64,000 nucleotides of DNA from Gnetum montanum (GCA_015680685.1 MNCI01025357.1:127943-191942), one strand, 5' to 3'. Positions 22,838-35,327 are shown, counted from the first letter of the stretch. Translations and numbers: made by a program. The notes: a model not told the origin generated them from the letters alone.

Positions 22838-23745
22838 TGATGAGTGATGGAGTAATCCAACATCCAAACATACGAGATACCAATGTTCACACACAACCTG
22901 GTTAAATTCCATGGACAATGCAATGTAATTATGCTAGTAAATTGGTTTGAGTTCATGTTCGTTGTCTTCCCACGTGAGCTAGTAAAATAAATGTGTATGA
23001 TTTAACTCATAGTAAGGTGTATGATAATTGATGTTCCTTTGGCCATTTTACTCCTAGTAAACATGAGGCAAATGAAAGTGGTTTCTAAGTCTAAGTAAAC
23101 AACAAATGAATCTAGTCTAGCCTAGGTGATGGACATCTATTCTTGACTCTCTGCACACATCTTGGACTTATGTAATCATTACTAGGATTATGAAGTATCT
23201 CGTTATTGGGTGAACCAAGTAATAATACTACTAGGTTATTAAACAATCATAATTAATGCTCAGAATTAGTCATATCCATTCTGCTTAACAAAAGTAAAAG
23301 TAAAGTTCATGGAAATGTACATAGTAACTAGGAAAATAGTAAACATTAGTCTAAGCAAATAGTAAGAAATCTAAGTGATGATGCAAAAATGCAAAGTAAT
23401 CTTGATCTTTATTTCCAGTTGTGAAGCGTGTCCAAGTGCATTCCACTCGAATAAAGACTTTGTTCAATCACTTAACGTCACATTGTGGGCATACACTGCT
23501 AAGTGCTAAAATCAAGAAAAAAAATTGACAAAATTTTGCTAAGGTTGGAATGAAACTATTGTTGGACTATGCGTCTAAGTGTTGTATTTATAGGCTTGCA
23601 CATGTCTGCAATATTGGATATCTAACATCATAGTTTGTGCCTTGATATCGGGGATCCGATATCGCGGCTACGATATTGGATGCCCAATATTGTAGTCGAT
23701 AAAAACTCATTTGATATCGTAGTTGATAAAAAATTGATTTATCAT
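22838..23745 (-). repeat. 5' LTR of the minus-strand Athila element
   Basis: Pairs with 5646-6555. Plus-strand start TGATGAGTG, end TTTATCA, followed by the target copy TAGAT. U3 (right side) has GATATC at 23644-23649, 23658-23663 and 23713-23718 with related CGATATTG and CAATATTG in between; TATA on the minus strand at about 23584-23593. Confidence 0.88.
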
Positions 23746-23750
23746 AGATT

Positions 23751-24848
23751 ATAAAAACTAAGAATCCATATTTAACATCCAATAGGAAGGCCTCTATATA
23801 ATAAAAACCAAGCAAAAAAAATGTATTTTTGATTGAACCCTAAGTTTCCATAAGTTCTTAGACCTTTGTATCCAATTATTCCTAATATATTAAGTGTTTC
23901 ATCTATGATTGGGAATTTCAAAAGGAGTTTTCTCTCTATCAAACCATTGCTAAGCTTTTGCAATAGAAAAATGTACCATTTTAACATCATTTGGCCAAAC
24001 TTAGTTATCACATAAACGAGATGAGAATTAAGATGAAGATCCTAATGAAATTACCAAATACCTATTGCAAAGAGTCTAAAAAGGGGCATTATCAAGTTTA
24101 TTTAAATTGAATTTAGCTTATAGTTCTTCCCATTCTAATGGCATAGGATGAGTGATAGTAGAAAAAAAATTGCAATATGAAGAGTTCCTTTATGATTAAA
24201 TTTAATCTTTTTGAAGTGAGAATAATAAGTAGCTAAAGTACCTTCCCTAACATGGTGCCCATCAAATAGACATCACTTTCAACTTGTACTTTTGAAATCA
24301 CTTATTTCAATAACAAAAACCTAATGTCCAAAAAATGGTAATGAATGAAAAATTTGTCTTATTTTGCCACAAGATAGAACATGCAAGTAGCATAAAATTG
24401 GTATATTTGACATTGGGAAAGTGATGGATCATTCAATTTTTTATTGTATCTTGTAAGATCCTACCTTTAGTTTTGAAAACTTCTTCTTGAATTGCTTCAA
24501 GATCTATCAAAATTTTTTATTTTTGTTGTTATCTCGAATTTGGATGATCAAATTTTAATGAAATTTATGTATGTGGGTTCACCTTGGAATGCCTTAGTGT
24601 CTAGAATGAAGAACTTTAGTGTTTCTTTCTTAATAGGAATGGTAGAGCAAATGATATTGGTAGGAGACATTTGAGTCTATGGACTAGAAGATCTTGATGA
24701 TAGATGCTTGAAATAAATGAGTTTGTGCTTGCTACTTCCTATTGACTTGGAAGGGATGCTAGAACAAGACCACCACTGCTGCTTTTGACTATATTTTTGA
24801 GACAAAACTATCTCAAAATACTTCCCAATATATATATACATATCACTA
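23751..24848. other. Right flank of the Athila element, nothing recognised
   Basis: AT-rich, no coding, LTR or SINE signal found. Continues the target sequence that ends at 5640. Confidence 0.45.
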
Positions 24849-24948
24849 AGACATATAGTCGAATTAGAACTTTATAACTTAGTATTACCTACCAGAATCA
24901 AACCTATAACTTGAAATCACCAAATTAAAAGTTTTACTAGATATTAGC
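24849..24948 (-). repeat. tRNA-derived SINE remnant
   Basis: Minus-strand copy of the TTAGCCTAGTGGTA family: CTTATAACTTAGTATTACC, a box-B equivalent (CAGAATCAAACCTA on plus) and a decayed box A end. The 3' body is short. Confidence 0.5.
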
Positions 24949-25041
24949 GTTTGTTTTTACTTTATTTTGCTGCCCTATTAAATATTTCCTTTTGGGTATT
25001 GGAACCTGAAATAATTGTAATATAGGTACACCCTAAGATAT

Positions 25042-25917
25042 TGATGAAGCGCTATATAGTCGATGCATCGACTAGGCCACGTATACGGGCCCGTATATGT
25101 GGCCGCATTGACGCGGCCCCATTGACGTAGCCTTCCTACGTTGACATGGCCCTGTTTATGCAGCCGCCTATCCCGGCCTATAAATAAGAGGGCCTTCCAC
25201 CTCATTTAGGCATCTTTTTGAGTAGTTGTAGCGAAGCCCTTGCATTTTGTTTCTGTAGAAGTTAGATTATTTTCCTAATGCATGCCCGCAGTGTGATGCT
25301 TGTAATTGTACGACACCTTTATTCGAGTGTGACGTACTTGGACGTGCACATGACTGGAAATAAGATCGAGATTACTTCATCATTGCAGCATTCACTTAGT
25401 TTTAATTGTTTAATTGTTATTGTTATTTATTGTTTTCTTAGTTAATATTTCTTTATCATCATTTACTATTCCTGTTGTTAAATGCGGAATGAGTACGACT
25501 TAATCACGAGCATTTAAGTGTGATTACTTGGTAACCCAGTAGCGTACGTAGGATCTACGCTTGGTAATTCTAGTAGTAGTCGTGCACGAGGTCCAAGATG
25601 TGTACGGATGATTAAGGAATGAATGCTCATCACACTTAGGTTAGCTTAGACTTCATTTCCTATTACTCATTAGTTCAATTAAGATTATTTTCCATTGTCT
25701 CTAGGAGTAGCATTAGTTTAGGATCACATCATACACCTCACTCTGGACTAAACCGTATGCGACAAAGCAAATACTAGTCCAGGTGGGAAGACAGTGAACT
25801 GCGATCAACATGTAACGATCTAGATACCACAACTAGCGTGTCCATGGAGTTCGACCGGATCGTGCGTGAATGCTCGTATTCGTATGGTTGAATGTAGGGG
25901 TACCTCGTTGCTCATCA
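25042..25917 (+). repeat. Solo LTR of an Athila-type element
   Basis: Starts TGATGAAGCG, ends GCTCATCA, 876 bp. Flanks are GATAT (25037-25041) and AATAT (25918-25922), a target duplication with one change. It has the same landmarks as the other Athila LTRs here: TATA box CTATAAATA at 25178-25186, CTTTATTCGAG, GGTAACCCAG. No internal region or partner LTR, so it arose by LTR-LTR recombination. Confidence 0.85.
25058..25186 (+). promoter_or_regulatory. Palindromic U3 and TATA box of the solo LTR
   Basis: A perfect 16-bp palindrome at 25058-25073 and a 30-bp palindrome with one mismatch at 25075-25104 (arms start GGCCACGTATACGGG) are followed by weaker inverted repeats and the TATA box at 25178-25186. 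Confidence 0.6.
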
Positions 25918-26004
25918 AATATATACTTTAATTAGAACTTTATAACTAACCATTGCCCACTAGATTCAAGCCCATGACTTGAATCTTTCAAATCAAAAGT
26001 TTGA

Positions 26005-26690
26005 CTTTCTTTTTGAGGGGACATTAAAAGCTAAAATTATTTTGTCCATACCTTAACCTGTATAAGCTATTGCTTTGATAATGAAATGATCAATTATACT
26101 ACCTTTCACTATTTATTATTGATTTCTACTTTCCATTGAATAAATAAAAAGAATTCACTATAATTTCTTATTTAAAGAAATACAGTGCTTAATATTTCAT
26201 GTCTGTCACCTAAGCATACTTTTGGATAGAAGACGTTCAATCATGCATAGTATTTAGGTGACTAAGATTCACCATTTAAAGTTGTTTACTTTGGCGATCA
26301 ACTTTATGTTTGAAAAGTCTGATGTTTGTCGCACTTCTTGAATGTTTTCAATTGCAGTGTATCGGACATTGATATGTTATGCACGAAATGTAAAATAGTA
26401 TCGGTGCGTAAATTTTGAAATGAATCATTTCAAGATGATCAATGCCTGCCGCGGTATTTAATTGTTTTGTAAATTAGTCGAAGAAATAACATCATGTGCA
26501 TATAGCATTTATGGCATGGGATCCAGGCACCATACATCACCTTGTCACATGCAAGGGAGTAACCAATCAATTCGGCGCAGTAATCATTAAAGACCTGTGC
26601 CATATACGTATTGGAAAAATAACTATATAAATTTTCCTTCTAAAGAGTTTAATTGGGATCAGGCTGGGTCGTAGTTTGCCTGAGATGTTG
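26005..26690. other. 5' intergenic region of the ABCB gene
   Basis: No transposon signature. Base composition becomes more balanced toward 26.4-26.7 kb. Likely contains the upstream promoter; I cannot name individual elements. Confidence 0.4.
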
Positions 26691-26691
26691 G

Positions 26692-26699
26692 CTATAAAT
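26692..26699 (+). promoter_or_regulatory. TATA box of the ABCB gene
   Basis: CTATAAAT at 26692-26699, about 240 bp upstream of the start codon, with no competing TATA nearer. It predicts transcription start around 26725-26735 and a leader near 200 nt. A TTTCCTGCAG at 26831-26840 could be a splice acceptor for a leader intron. Confidence 0.6.
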
Positions 26700-26739
26700 G
26701 CAGACGTCTTAGACTATAAGCTGGGAGATTGGGTGGGAC

Positions 26740-26871
26740 ATGAGTACGTCAAGAGCATTATGGATTTCCCAATACAAACACTGGTCAAGTAATCTCTATT
26801 TCCTGTTGCTGCTGCTGACTCTGTGTTTGGTTTTCCTGCAGAAATCTCTGATGAATTTTGCAGTGGGATGA
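26740..26871 (+). promoter_or_regulatory. Upstream ORF (43 codons) in the ABCB leader
   Basis: The first ATG downstream of the predicted transcription start opens a 43-codon frame ending TGA at 26869-26871, 58 bp before the main ATG and in another frame. It has a Leu-rich core (YFLLLLLTLCLVFLQ). If the leader is not spliced here it should reduce or tune translation of the transporter. Conservation cannot be judged. Confidence 0.4.
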
Positions 26872-26929
26872 AGCGTTCTGGATTTTCTTGAAGCAAATTT
26901 TGTTGCGGTATACGCATCGTGTGGAACTA

Positions 26930-29900
26930 ATGGGGAAGGATCTACAAATACTGGAGGGCGAAGAGCAAAATTCCGGTCATAAAATGAGCACGAGTGAGGC
27001 CTCTGCATCAACGAATTTGGAAATAATGTCGGAACACAAGAAAAAGGAAGCGGGTGTCAATGGTTCTGAAAATGAAACTAAAAGAGTTCCTCTGTATAAA
27101 CTGTTCGCGTTTGCAGATACATGGGATATAACTATGATGATATGTGGTTCGTTGGGGGCCATAGTTAACGGCCTCGGCTTCCCTTTCATGTCTGTTGTGT
27201 TCGGGTCACTTATTGATGCTTTTGGCAACAACGCTACCCAAACTCGGGATGATGTGTTGCATCAAGTCACAAAGGTAAGTTCCTTTGTTTCAGTAGCTTA
27301 CTGAACTGCAGAATTCCTAAATCGACGTTCCTCATGGGCGTTTTCCTGGCATAAATATTAATATACTGATGTATACATTGTGCATCTTGTGTGACAGATG
27401 CACAATTGGATTGCAAATTCTAGGCCTTCGTTATGTTTACAGTTTGCTTGTTATTTCAATTATATTTGCAATGGATGCAAAATATGTTACCGTTTGTCTA
27501 TAAAACTCAATCTCATGTTCAGAAGGTTTCAGACTCAAGAATACTCTGCAGTTCAATTTGCCGCAGATATGTTACCATTCTTGTACAGATAATTATTGAC
27601 TATTTCTGTTTGCTCTCCTCTCCTGTAGGTAGCTCTCCGCTTTGTTTACCTCGGGATTGCTGTCGGAGTGGGCTCGTTCTTCCGTAAGACATCACTGTTA
27701 AATTCACTACTCTGGGATTTCGATATTACTGGTTTCTTTGTTAGGAATTAGGATTCGAGAAAGAAATCAAACTAGATTCGAGAAGTTGCTTAGTTTATGA
27801 ATCTCACTGGATCCTTTGTTTGTGGCAGAAATTACGTGCTGGATGTGCACAGGGGAAAGACAGGCGGCAAGAATCAGAACCCTGTATCTGCAGACAATTT
27901 TACGACAAGATATTGTATTTTTCGACACAGAGACATCAACGGGAGAGGTGATTGGAACCATGTCAGGAGACACTACGACTGTACAAGAAGCAATGGGAGA
28001 AAAGGTTAGTCCTTGTGTAGATTGACCCACCTCCGGCTGATACGGCTTTTCGGTCTAATTACAGCGGTTTTCACCTGTTTCATTACTCATGTTGTGGTAG
28101 GTTTTCGGTAGTGTATTTTTGTTTTTGTTTTTAACTGTACGGTGCATTTGGTCGCCTGTTTTGGAATTTTCATATTTTCAAGCTTTTGATTTTAGGTAGT
28201 ATTTATGATGTATATCGATTTGCTATGCTTTTTAATAGAACTTATTTTCTGCATTATTTTGTTTACTTTTGACGTTTCCTGATTTTTCAGGCCTTTAGTT
28301 CTAGGAGCATGCTACGAATATATATATATATATATATCGATTTGCTCTGTTCGTAAATATAATCCTTTTTTGCCCCTTTCCCTCGGAAATTTTATTTATG
28401 AAACCAGTGCGCTAGGCCCAGGTCAAGGTAACTTTGGTTTACGCCTGCTTACTGAAGCCCAACTGAATATTTGTTGTTCTTAATCAGGTAGGCGTTTTCA
28501 TACAGATGGTGGCAACATTTTTTGGAGGCTTTATTGTAGCTTTCGTAAAAGGATGGAGACTTGCAGTGGTACTTCTTGCAGTAATTCCCCTTCTAATGGG
28601 TGTGGGTGCTGTTTTGGCGTGGGTGATAACGAAGTCATCATCACGAGGTCAGAAAGCATACACAGAAGCCAGTAACATAGCAGAACAAACCGTTGGAGCA
28701 ATAAGAACAGTAAGTATATAGCCTTCCCCGGCGAAAATTGAATCTAAATTTTTAACTTAATAGTCAACTACTTGATATATTCGTTGGTGCATGTCGTTTA
28801 ACTTGATATTTTTCCCCCAATTTCTATTGGAAGTTTCTGTAACAAAGCATTATTATTTTCTGTTTTTAATGTTACTGTCTTTCACAAACATTTTATTTGC
28901 ACTCAGGTTGTTTCTTTCTGTGGAGAGGAGAGAGCCATTAACGAATATGATAAGTTTCTCAAGCCTACGTACAAAGCTGGAGTACAGCAAGGCCTAGCAA
29001 CTGGTTTTGGCTTAGGTTCCTTTATGGCCATTATTTTTGCAACTTATGCTTTGGCTCTATGGTATGGATCAAAGCTTGTAATCAATAAAGGATATTCTGG
29101 AGGAAGAGTAATCAACGTCATATTTGCATTTCTTACTGGTGGCCTGTAAGTTGAGTTTGCATGTACAGATCCGTATTTATTTACCTTGAATGAGATGAGT
29201 TTTAAATGGTAGCTTCATTTTTCCATTGGATGCAGCGCACTTGGTCAAACATCTCCATCTATAAATGCCTTTTCATCAGGTCAAGCTTCTGCTTACAAAA
29301 TGTTTCAAATATTTAAGAGGAAACCTGAAATTGACGTTTATAATACTAGTGGAATTACCCTTGAAGATGTTCAAGGTGAGATTGAACTGAAGGATGTAAA
29401 TTTTAGATATCCGGCTAGGCCTGATGTTCAAATATTTTCTGGTTTTTCATTACATATTCCTAGTGGAACCACAGCAGCTATAGTTGGAGAGAGTGGAAGC
29501 GGTAAATCTACAGTTATAAGCCTGATTGAAAGATTCTATGATCCCCAATCTGGGGAAATTCTTATAGATGGGGTTGATATCAAGCGGTTTCAACTTAAAT
29601 GGGTAAGAGGAAAAATTGGGCTTGTGAGCCAAGAACCTGTCCTATTTGCCTCAACAATCCAAGAAAACATTGCTTATGGCAAAGAAGGGGCAACATTTGA
29701 GGAAATAAAAACTGCTGCCGAGCTTGCAAACGCAAGTAAATTTATTAACAGGATGCCACAGGTAATTTTCTGATGTTGGGCTTTCTCTGGAAATTTTTCT
29801 TTTTCAGCTACACAGGCATGAATATTATGACAAAATTTATAATTGCATTCGGGTTTACAATGTGCAGGGCTTTGATACAATGGTCGGAGAGCATGGCACA

Positions 29901-32900
29901 CAACTGTCCGGTGGACAAAAGCAGAGGATTGCAATAGCAAGGGCAATTTTGAAAGATCCAAGAATTCTTCTCCTAGATGAAGCTACTAGTGCCTTGGATG
30001 CAGAGTCTGAAAGGATAGTACAGGAAGCCCTTGATAGAATTATGGTGAACAGGACGACTGTAGTTGTTGCACATAGATTGACTACAGTTAGAAATGCTGA
30101 TATGATTGCAGTAGTCCAGCATGGCTCTATAGTTGAAAAAGGTGAGGTAACCTTTTTCTTCTGCAGGTTTTTAGACATATTTCATGTATATCGGTGGCAG
30201 ATCCATTGTTCTTAATTCTTCATCCATTTATTAAGCATTTAAATTGAGTGCATGTGTCTGAAGAGATATTGTATTTCAGGTTCTCATTCCCAGTTAATAG
30301 GAAACCCCCATGGAGCATATTTCCAGCTTGTCAGTCTTCAAGAGATGCATGAAACAAAGGAAGAGGCAGGAAAAGATCCTGATGAAATTGAAATTCCTGT
30401 TGATGATCAGCTTCGCAGGATTTCAGGTCGGACACCATCTTTAAAACGATCCTCTTTCAGATCAAGAAGCAGTGCATCCTCAGGGTTCAGTAACAGCCAT
30501 CGTTTCAAGGAAGACGGGCACACTGAAGAAATGAGTGACCAAAGGAAGACAACATTGAACATATTTAGTTGGTTTTCTAGGCACAAAAAAGAGAGAGATA
30601 TTGAAGATGGTGGATTAGAATCTGAAAAGAATATATCTATTACAAGGCTGGCAGGTTTAAATAAACCGGAAATTCCTGTTTTACTTATAGGATCCTTAGC
30701 AGCTGCCGTTGTTGGTCTTTCGTTTCCATTCTTTGGCCTTCTCTTTTCAAGTGTCATCAACAGTTTCTTTAAATCACCGCATGAACTACGCAAAGACGCT
30801 GATTTTTGGTCCGGGATGTTCGCGGTCTTGGCATGTGCCATTTTTCTGTCATCACCTATACAGGGCTACTGTTTTGCTGTGGCTGGGAGTAAACTTGTAC
30901 AGCGTATTCGTTCAATGACATTCAAAAAGGTTATCTACCAACACATCGGATGGTTCGATGAGGACGAGAATTCTAGGTAAGTTTCTGAATATCTTAATAT
31001 CAAGAAAATATTTATAAATAAACATTGTTTGGTAGTCACTAACTTTGAACTTAAAAATATTTAGCGGTGCCGTAGTTGCCAGATTATCCACAGATGCTGC
31101 AAATGTCCGAAGCTTGGTTGGAGATTCTTTATCTCTTTTTGCTCAAAACATTTCAACTATCATAGCAGGACTTGTTATAGGCTTTACTGCAAATTGGAAA
31201 TTGGCATTATTGCTTATAGCTTTGGTACCTCTTTATGGTGTGCAAGGCTATATCCAAGTAGCTCTCCTCCAAGGTTTTGCTGCTGATGCAAAGGTTTCGA
31301 TTCTCACCTAGACATCATATGAATTTTGAATATACATTGTGTGATTCTTGTACAGAAACTGACGTTAGGATAGGTGCGATAGCTAGGCATTTTGTTTCTA
31401 AAGAAGAGCTGTAGATTCAATTTCATGTTACTACGATTCCAATGCAAACTTGACCGGTTTATCTATATACCATCTTTAGAGATTTCAAATTAGTTACAAA
31501 ATGCATAAAATTGCAGACAAAGTATGAGAAAGCTAGTCAAGTTGCAACTGAAGCAGTTGGAAGCATACGGACAGTTGCTTCTTTCTGTGCAGAGGAGAAG
31601 GTGCTGAGGCTGTACAAGGATAGATGCAGTTCTCCTTTGAAAGAAGGAACCAAAAAGGGGCTTGTGAGTGGAGTAGGGCTTGGACTTTCAAATTTTATGA
31701 TGTTTGCATCATATGCCCTTATCTTTTATGTGGGTGCCCGGATGGTCAAGTCTAGACAAACTACATTTGGCCATGTATTTAAGGTACACATTATTTGTAA
31801 GGATGTTTATTGACTTGCAGATTTGCTTTCAAACAAAGTAATGGATGCCATTTTCACAATGATGAAATCGGTGGCTTACTGGTGCCAAAATGCAAGCATT
31901 TATGATAGTTTAGCTAAATTTTTTTTAACAACCCTCTTAATCTGATCAGGATATATTAAGAGATAGGCTAATGCATTTTCGAAGTCATGTACGTCAGTTA
32001 TAATCTATGTAAATTTGGCGATATGTTTCTTACAATATGAGCTTTCATTGCAGGTGTTTTTTGCCATAGCTATGTGCGCCTGGGGAATTTCACAATCGAT
32101 GGCATTGACCCCTGATTTTGGTAAGGTTAAAAACTCGGCTATCTCAATCTTTGGCCTTCTCGATGGCAAGTCAAAGATCGATGCAAACAATCTTTCTGGA
32201 GAGACACTAGATAATGTTAAAGGGGACATTAAGTTTCAACTCGTGAGCTTCACATATCCCACTAGGCCCGAAGTACAAGTATTCAAGGATTTGAACATGT
32301 TCTTTCCTTCGGGCAAGGTGATCAGCATTAATGTTTTCACTTATATTGTTGGATAAAGAATCAGTTTTGCCTTGCACTAAAAAAGGTTATATTTGTTAAG
32401 TTCTGATATCACATTCTTTCATGTTCTGATAAAAATTGCTGCAGACAATTGCTTTGGTGGGTGAAAGTGGAAGCGGTAAATCAACTGTGATTGCCTTATT
32501 GCAGAGATTCTACGATCCAAGTTCTGGTCACATTTTTCTTGATGGGGTTGAAATTAAAAAGCTGCAAGTCAAGTGGTTAAGGCAGCAGATGGGTCTGGTC
32601 AGCCAGGAGCCTGTTCTCTTCAATGACACAATTCGCGCAAATATTGCTTTTGGCAAGGATGGTATAGTCTCGGAAGAGGAGGTTATAGCAGCAACAAAAG
32701 CTTCCAATGCTCATGGGTTCATCTCCACCCTTCCGGAGGGTTATGATACAAGAGTTGGGGAGCGTGGGATGCAACTGTCAGGTGGTCAAAAGCAGCGAAT
32801 AGCAATTGCCAGAGCAATTTTGAAAGATCCAAAAATTCTTTTACTGGATGAAGCTACGAGTGCCCTCGATGCTGAATCCGAAAGATTGGTTCAAGACGCA

Positions 32901-33089
32901 CTTGATCATGTGAAGTTAAATCGAACCACCATTGTTGTTGCTCATCGTCTTTCAACCATTAAAGATTCAGATATCATAGCCGTGGTGAAGAACGGAGTTA
33001 TTGCAGAACAAGGAAAGCATGATGCACTGTTGGCTACCAAAGATGGAGCCTATGCAACGTTAGTAAAGCTTTATATGGCTTCTTCTTAA
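26930..33089 (+). CDS. ABCB: ABC transporter subfamily B (P-glycoprotein/MDR type), 12 exons
   Basis: Intact full-size exporter/importer, 1312 codons. Exons: 26930-27274, 27629-27683, 27829-28004, 28488-28709, 28907-29145, 29236-29761, 29868-30141, 30280-30976, 31065-31293, 31517-31783, 32054-32317, 32445-33089; all introns are GT-AG and phases agree. Architecture is TMD1 (about residues 70-345), NBD1, linker, TMD2 (about 680-1020), NBD2. NBD1 has Walker [10 protein letters not shown] (430-438), Q-loop VSQEPVLF, signature LSGGQ (534-538), Walker B LLLDE (555-559), H-loop His590. NBD2 has Walker A 1104-1112, LSGGQ 1209-1213, Walker B about 1230-1234, His1265. All ATPase residues are present. 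Closest by my reading to the plant ABCB4/ABCB11/ABCB21 group, plasma-membrane proteins that move auxin or alkaloids; the substrate here is inferred only. The ATG at 26930 is the first in frame; one at 26984 is an alternative. Confidence 0.96.
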
Positions 33090-33300
33090 TCCATTTTATA
33101 CCAATTTTGGAAGCATCTTGTATGACTTATTTTTGTACTGGGTATGTTTTTTGGACACTGGTATTCTCTTTTGTTGATTGTACAACATAATTCATGGTTT
33201 CAATTACCGATACTTTCTTTGGAATTTCAAATGTTTAAGCAGGAGTACATTAGCACCTACCATGGAACACCTGAAAATAATCATGTGGATCTGTAATAAA
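33090..33300 (+). terminator. 3' UTR and candidate poly(A) signal of the ABCB gene
   Basis: Follows the TAA at 33087-33089. T-rich with TGTA-type elements (TTGTACTGGGTATG, TTGTACAACATAA); AATAAA at 33295-33300 is the likeliest poly(A) signal. Confidence 0.45.
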
Positions 33301-33611
33301 TACTAACAAATAATCAATAATCGTTCTAATTTGGTATGAAATCCTGTGTTATATCGGTAAAAGAACAGCATTTGGAAGCAATCTTGATGCATCGGCATCG
33401 GCATACTGTTCTGAATGTTTGCTTTCTGTGTTGAGGATTTTTTTTAGCCAAATATGAATGTATGCTAAAGATGAAATGGTAGCTTAATTGGGAATTGTAC
33501 TGGTTTGTAATTTGAGAATTGAAAGTTTAAGCTATGACTCTCAAGGAAGGAAAATGCAGCGAAATCTTCAACATTGATTCATTGGTTTCTTAATCAAGTA
33601 GGATTGTTTGT
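33301..33611. other. 3' flank of the ABCB gene, nothing recognised
   Basis: No gene or repeat identified before the LTR pair at 33612. Confidence 0.4.
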
Positions 33612-34929
33612 TTATGCATAAATTTTGGTCACACCAACACTCAGGAAAAACTCATTTGAGGAGACTATTGCTTAGGGTGCCTTTTGTATGGGTATAGAAA
33701 CTTGAAAATAGTCTTAGCTGGAGAGGGCTACGTGGTCTGGAGAGGGCTACGTGGTCTTTTAAAAACAATAAAAAAAAATAAGAATTTTAATTGGAATGAG
33801 TGTCTCAAATTCAAGAATACAAAGGGTAATCAAAATAAATTTTTCCTGCTTTTTGGCTGTTGTTGTTGTGGACGTTGTTGTAGCCAACATTGTCTGTAGC
33901 TGTCGGAAGAAGAAGAGAGAGAGAAGAGGTTGGATGAAGAGGCCCATCGATGCATTTTTGATATATAAATAGAATGTGCTCCATCGCCAATACGAGAGAG
34001 GGAAATTTGTCCCTGTTTGAAGAATGTTGCAGTGGATGCACCACTTGCCAAAAATTGCCAAAAATAGAACGGAATTGTAAAACCTGCACTTGCAACTATT
34101 GCTGTCAACTGCTGCAACACTGCAGTAGAGAGAGAGAGAGAACGAGCCGCTAGATCCCATTGTCATGTGCTGGTAGATACATTGCTATCTCCAGTCCTAC
34201 ATGTGCTGCCGTCATGGGTCTACTGCAAAAAGGGAAAAGAAAACCGCTGCCTCTTGGTTTGTTGCTGAGATTGTTGACCATTGTCTACACAGCTCTGCCA
34301 CTATTGACTGTTGCTGGTCCATTGCCAAGAAGAAAAAAACAGGACTGCAGAACCTGCTTGCAACACCTATTGTCTGCGCGCGTCAGTTGTGCCGCTATTG
34401 CCCTAAGAAAAATAGAAGAAGAAGAGAGAGAAAATAGTCACCTCTTGGTTTTTTGCTGAGATTATTGACCACCATCCATGTAGCTTTGTCACTGCTAACT
34501 ATTGTTGTCCGCATGTCAACTGCGCTGTTGTTGCCTTAAGAAAAAGAGGAAAAGAAAGAGAGAGAAAATCGCTATATGTTGGTTTTTCAACCCCTAGAGA
34601 CCCCCTTTTCCATTTGCATTTACCTTAATGGAGAGAGACACAGTTGTTTAGGAAGAGAGCCCAATTTGTTAAGGAGGCCCTCGCTCCCCTCCCCCGATGT
34701 CGTCTTCGTTCTTTATTTTATAGCTACTTGCTAGTAACATTTCACCTCCTTACACGTTGATCCACCTCCTCACATGTCAATCCACCTCCCTGCACATTGG
34801 TTCACCTTTTTGCACGTCAGTCCACCTTCTCACATGTTAACATTGCTTGGTAAAACAATATATGATTTTACAAGACAATTTTGTTGATCATGGCCCTGTG
34901 TGATAGCATGGGTGAGGTTGGCCACAACA
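33612..34929 (-). repeat. LTR copy 1 of the compact element
   Basis: 1318 bp, alignable end to end with 35328-36625. Contains GA-rich runs, CACCTCC(T/C)-type imperfect repeats near 34740-34830 and a local duplication of GGAGAGGGCTACGTGGTC (33718-33755). Confidence 0.75.
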
Positions 34930-35327
34930 CTTAGCCTCTAAACAACAAATTGCATGCAAGTGCAAGAAGTAACAAAAACCATGAAATGTTAAAAGGAAAA
35001 TAATAAAATAAGAAAAATCTCAAAAAACTAAATTTATAATTAAATAATAAAATCACCTCATCCAAGTTAGGACTCAGGTAAGGATCACCAAAATCAAAAA
35101 TTGGAAAATAGAATTGGTAAACGAGGGTTATAAAAAAAGGTTTTGGTAACAACAATTTTTAGAAAACGGGAATTATAAAAAAAAGTAGAAAATAAAAGGT
35201 TTGAAGGCAGGTTTTAGAAAAAAACAACAAGTTTCAAGACAAGATTGGAAAATGAAATAGCCATGAGAAAGTGGCAAGAAGAGTTGATAAACAAAAGGCG
35301 AGTAAAAATCTAACGTCAAAAAGGTAT
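34930..35327. other. Internal region of the compact element
   Basis: 398 bp, A-rich, no ORF, no recognisable PBS or polypurine tract. Confidence 0.5.

Larger units (their letters stand above)
5646..23745 (-). mobile_element. Athila-type Ty3/gypsy retrotransposon, interrupted by a younger element
   Basis: A complete but dead element on the minus strand. Two alignable LTRs of about 0.9 kb lie at 22838-23745 (5') and 5646-6555 (3'). The 5-bp target duplication TAGAT is seen at 5641-5645 and 23746-23750. Internal order on the minus strand is gag (about 22.5-20.7 kb), protease (20.6-20.2), RT (19.7-18.85), integrase (18.6-17.7), then a long post-integrase region with a coiled-coil ORF in the env-like position. 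The RT motif FMDDFSTYG is the Athila form of the YxDD box. The insertion at 7540-13523 plus its target copy accounts for about 6 kb, leaving an original length near 12.1 kb, normal for Athila. The LTRs are clearly more diverged from each other than those of the nested element, as the nesting requires. Confidence 0.88.
24999..26004 (-). repeat. tRNA-derived SINE split by a solo LTR
   Basis: The 3' part (TTGGAACCTGAAATAATTG to GTACACCCTAAGATAT) lies at 24999-25041 and the remainder (TTAGAACTTTATAACTAACC, box B equivalent AGATTCAAGCCCATGAC) at 25923-26004. The copy at 37366-37516 shows the same parts uninterrupted. The LTR at 25042-25917 sits exactly between. Box A itself is decayed. Confidence 0.7.

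Noticed and set aside
33837-34166. Overlapping minus-strand frames of 94-135 codons in the LTR
   Set aside because: They arise from GT- and GA-rich low-complexity LTR sequence and are not kept in the sister LTR.
34160-34459. Cys/Arg-rich plus-strand frame of 99 codons
   Set aside because: Lies wholly inside an LTR, is not conserved in the second LTR copy, and has no known motif.
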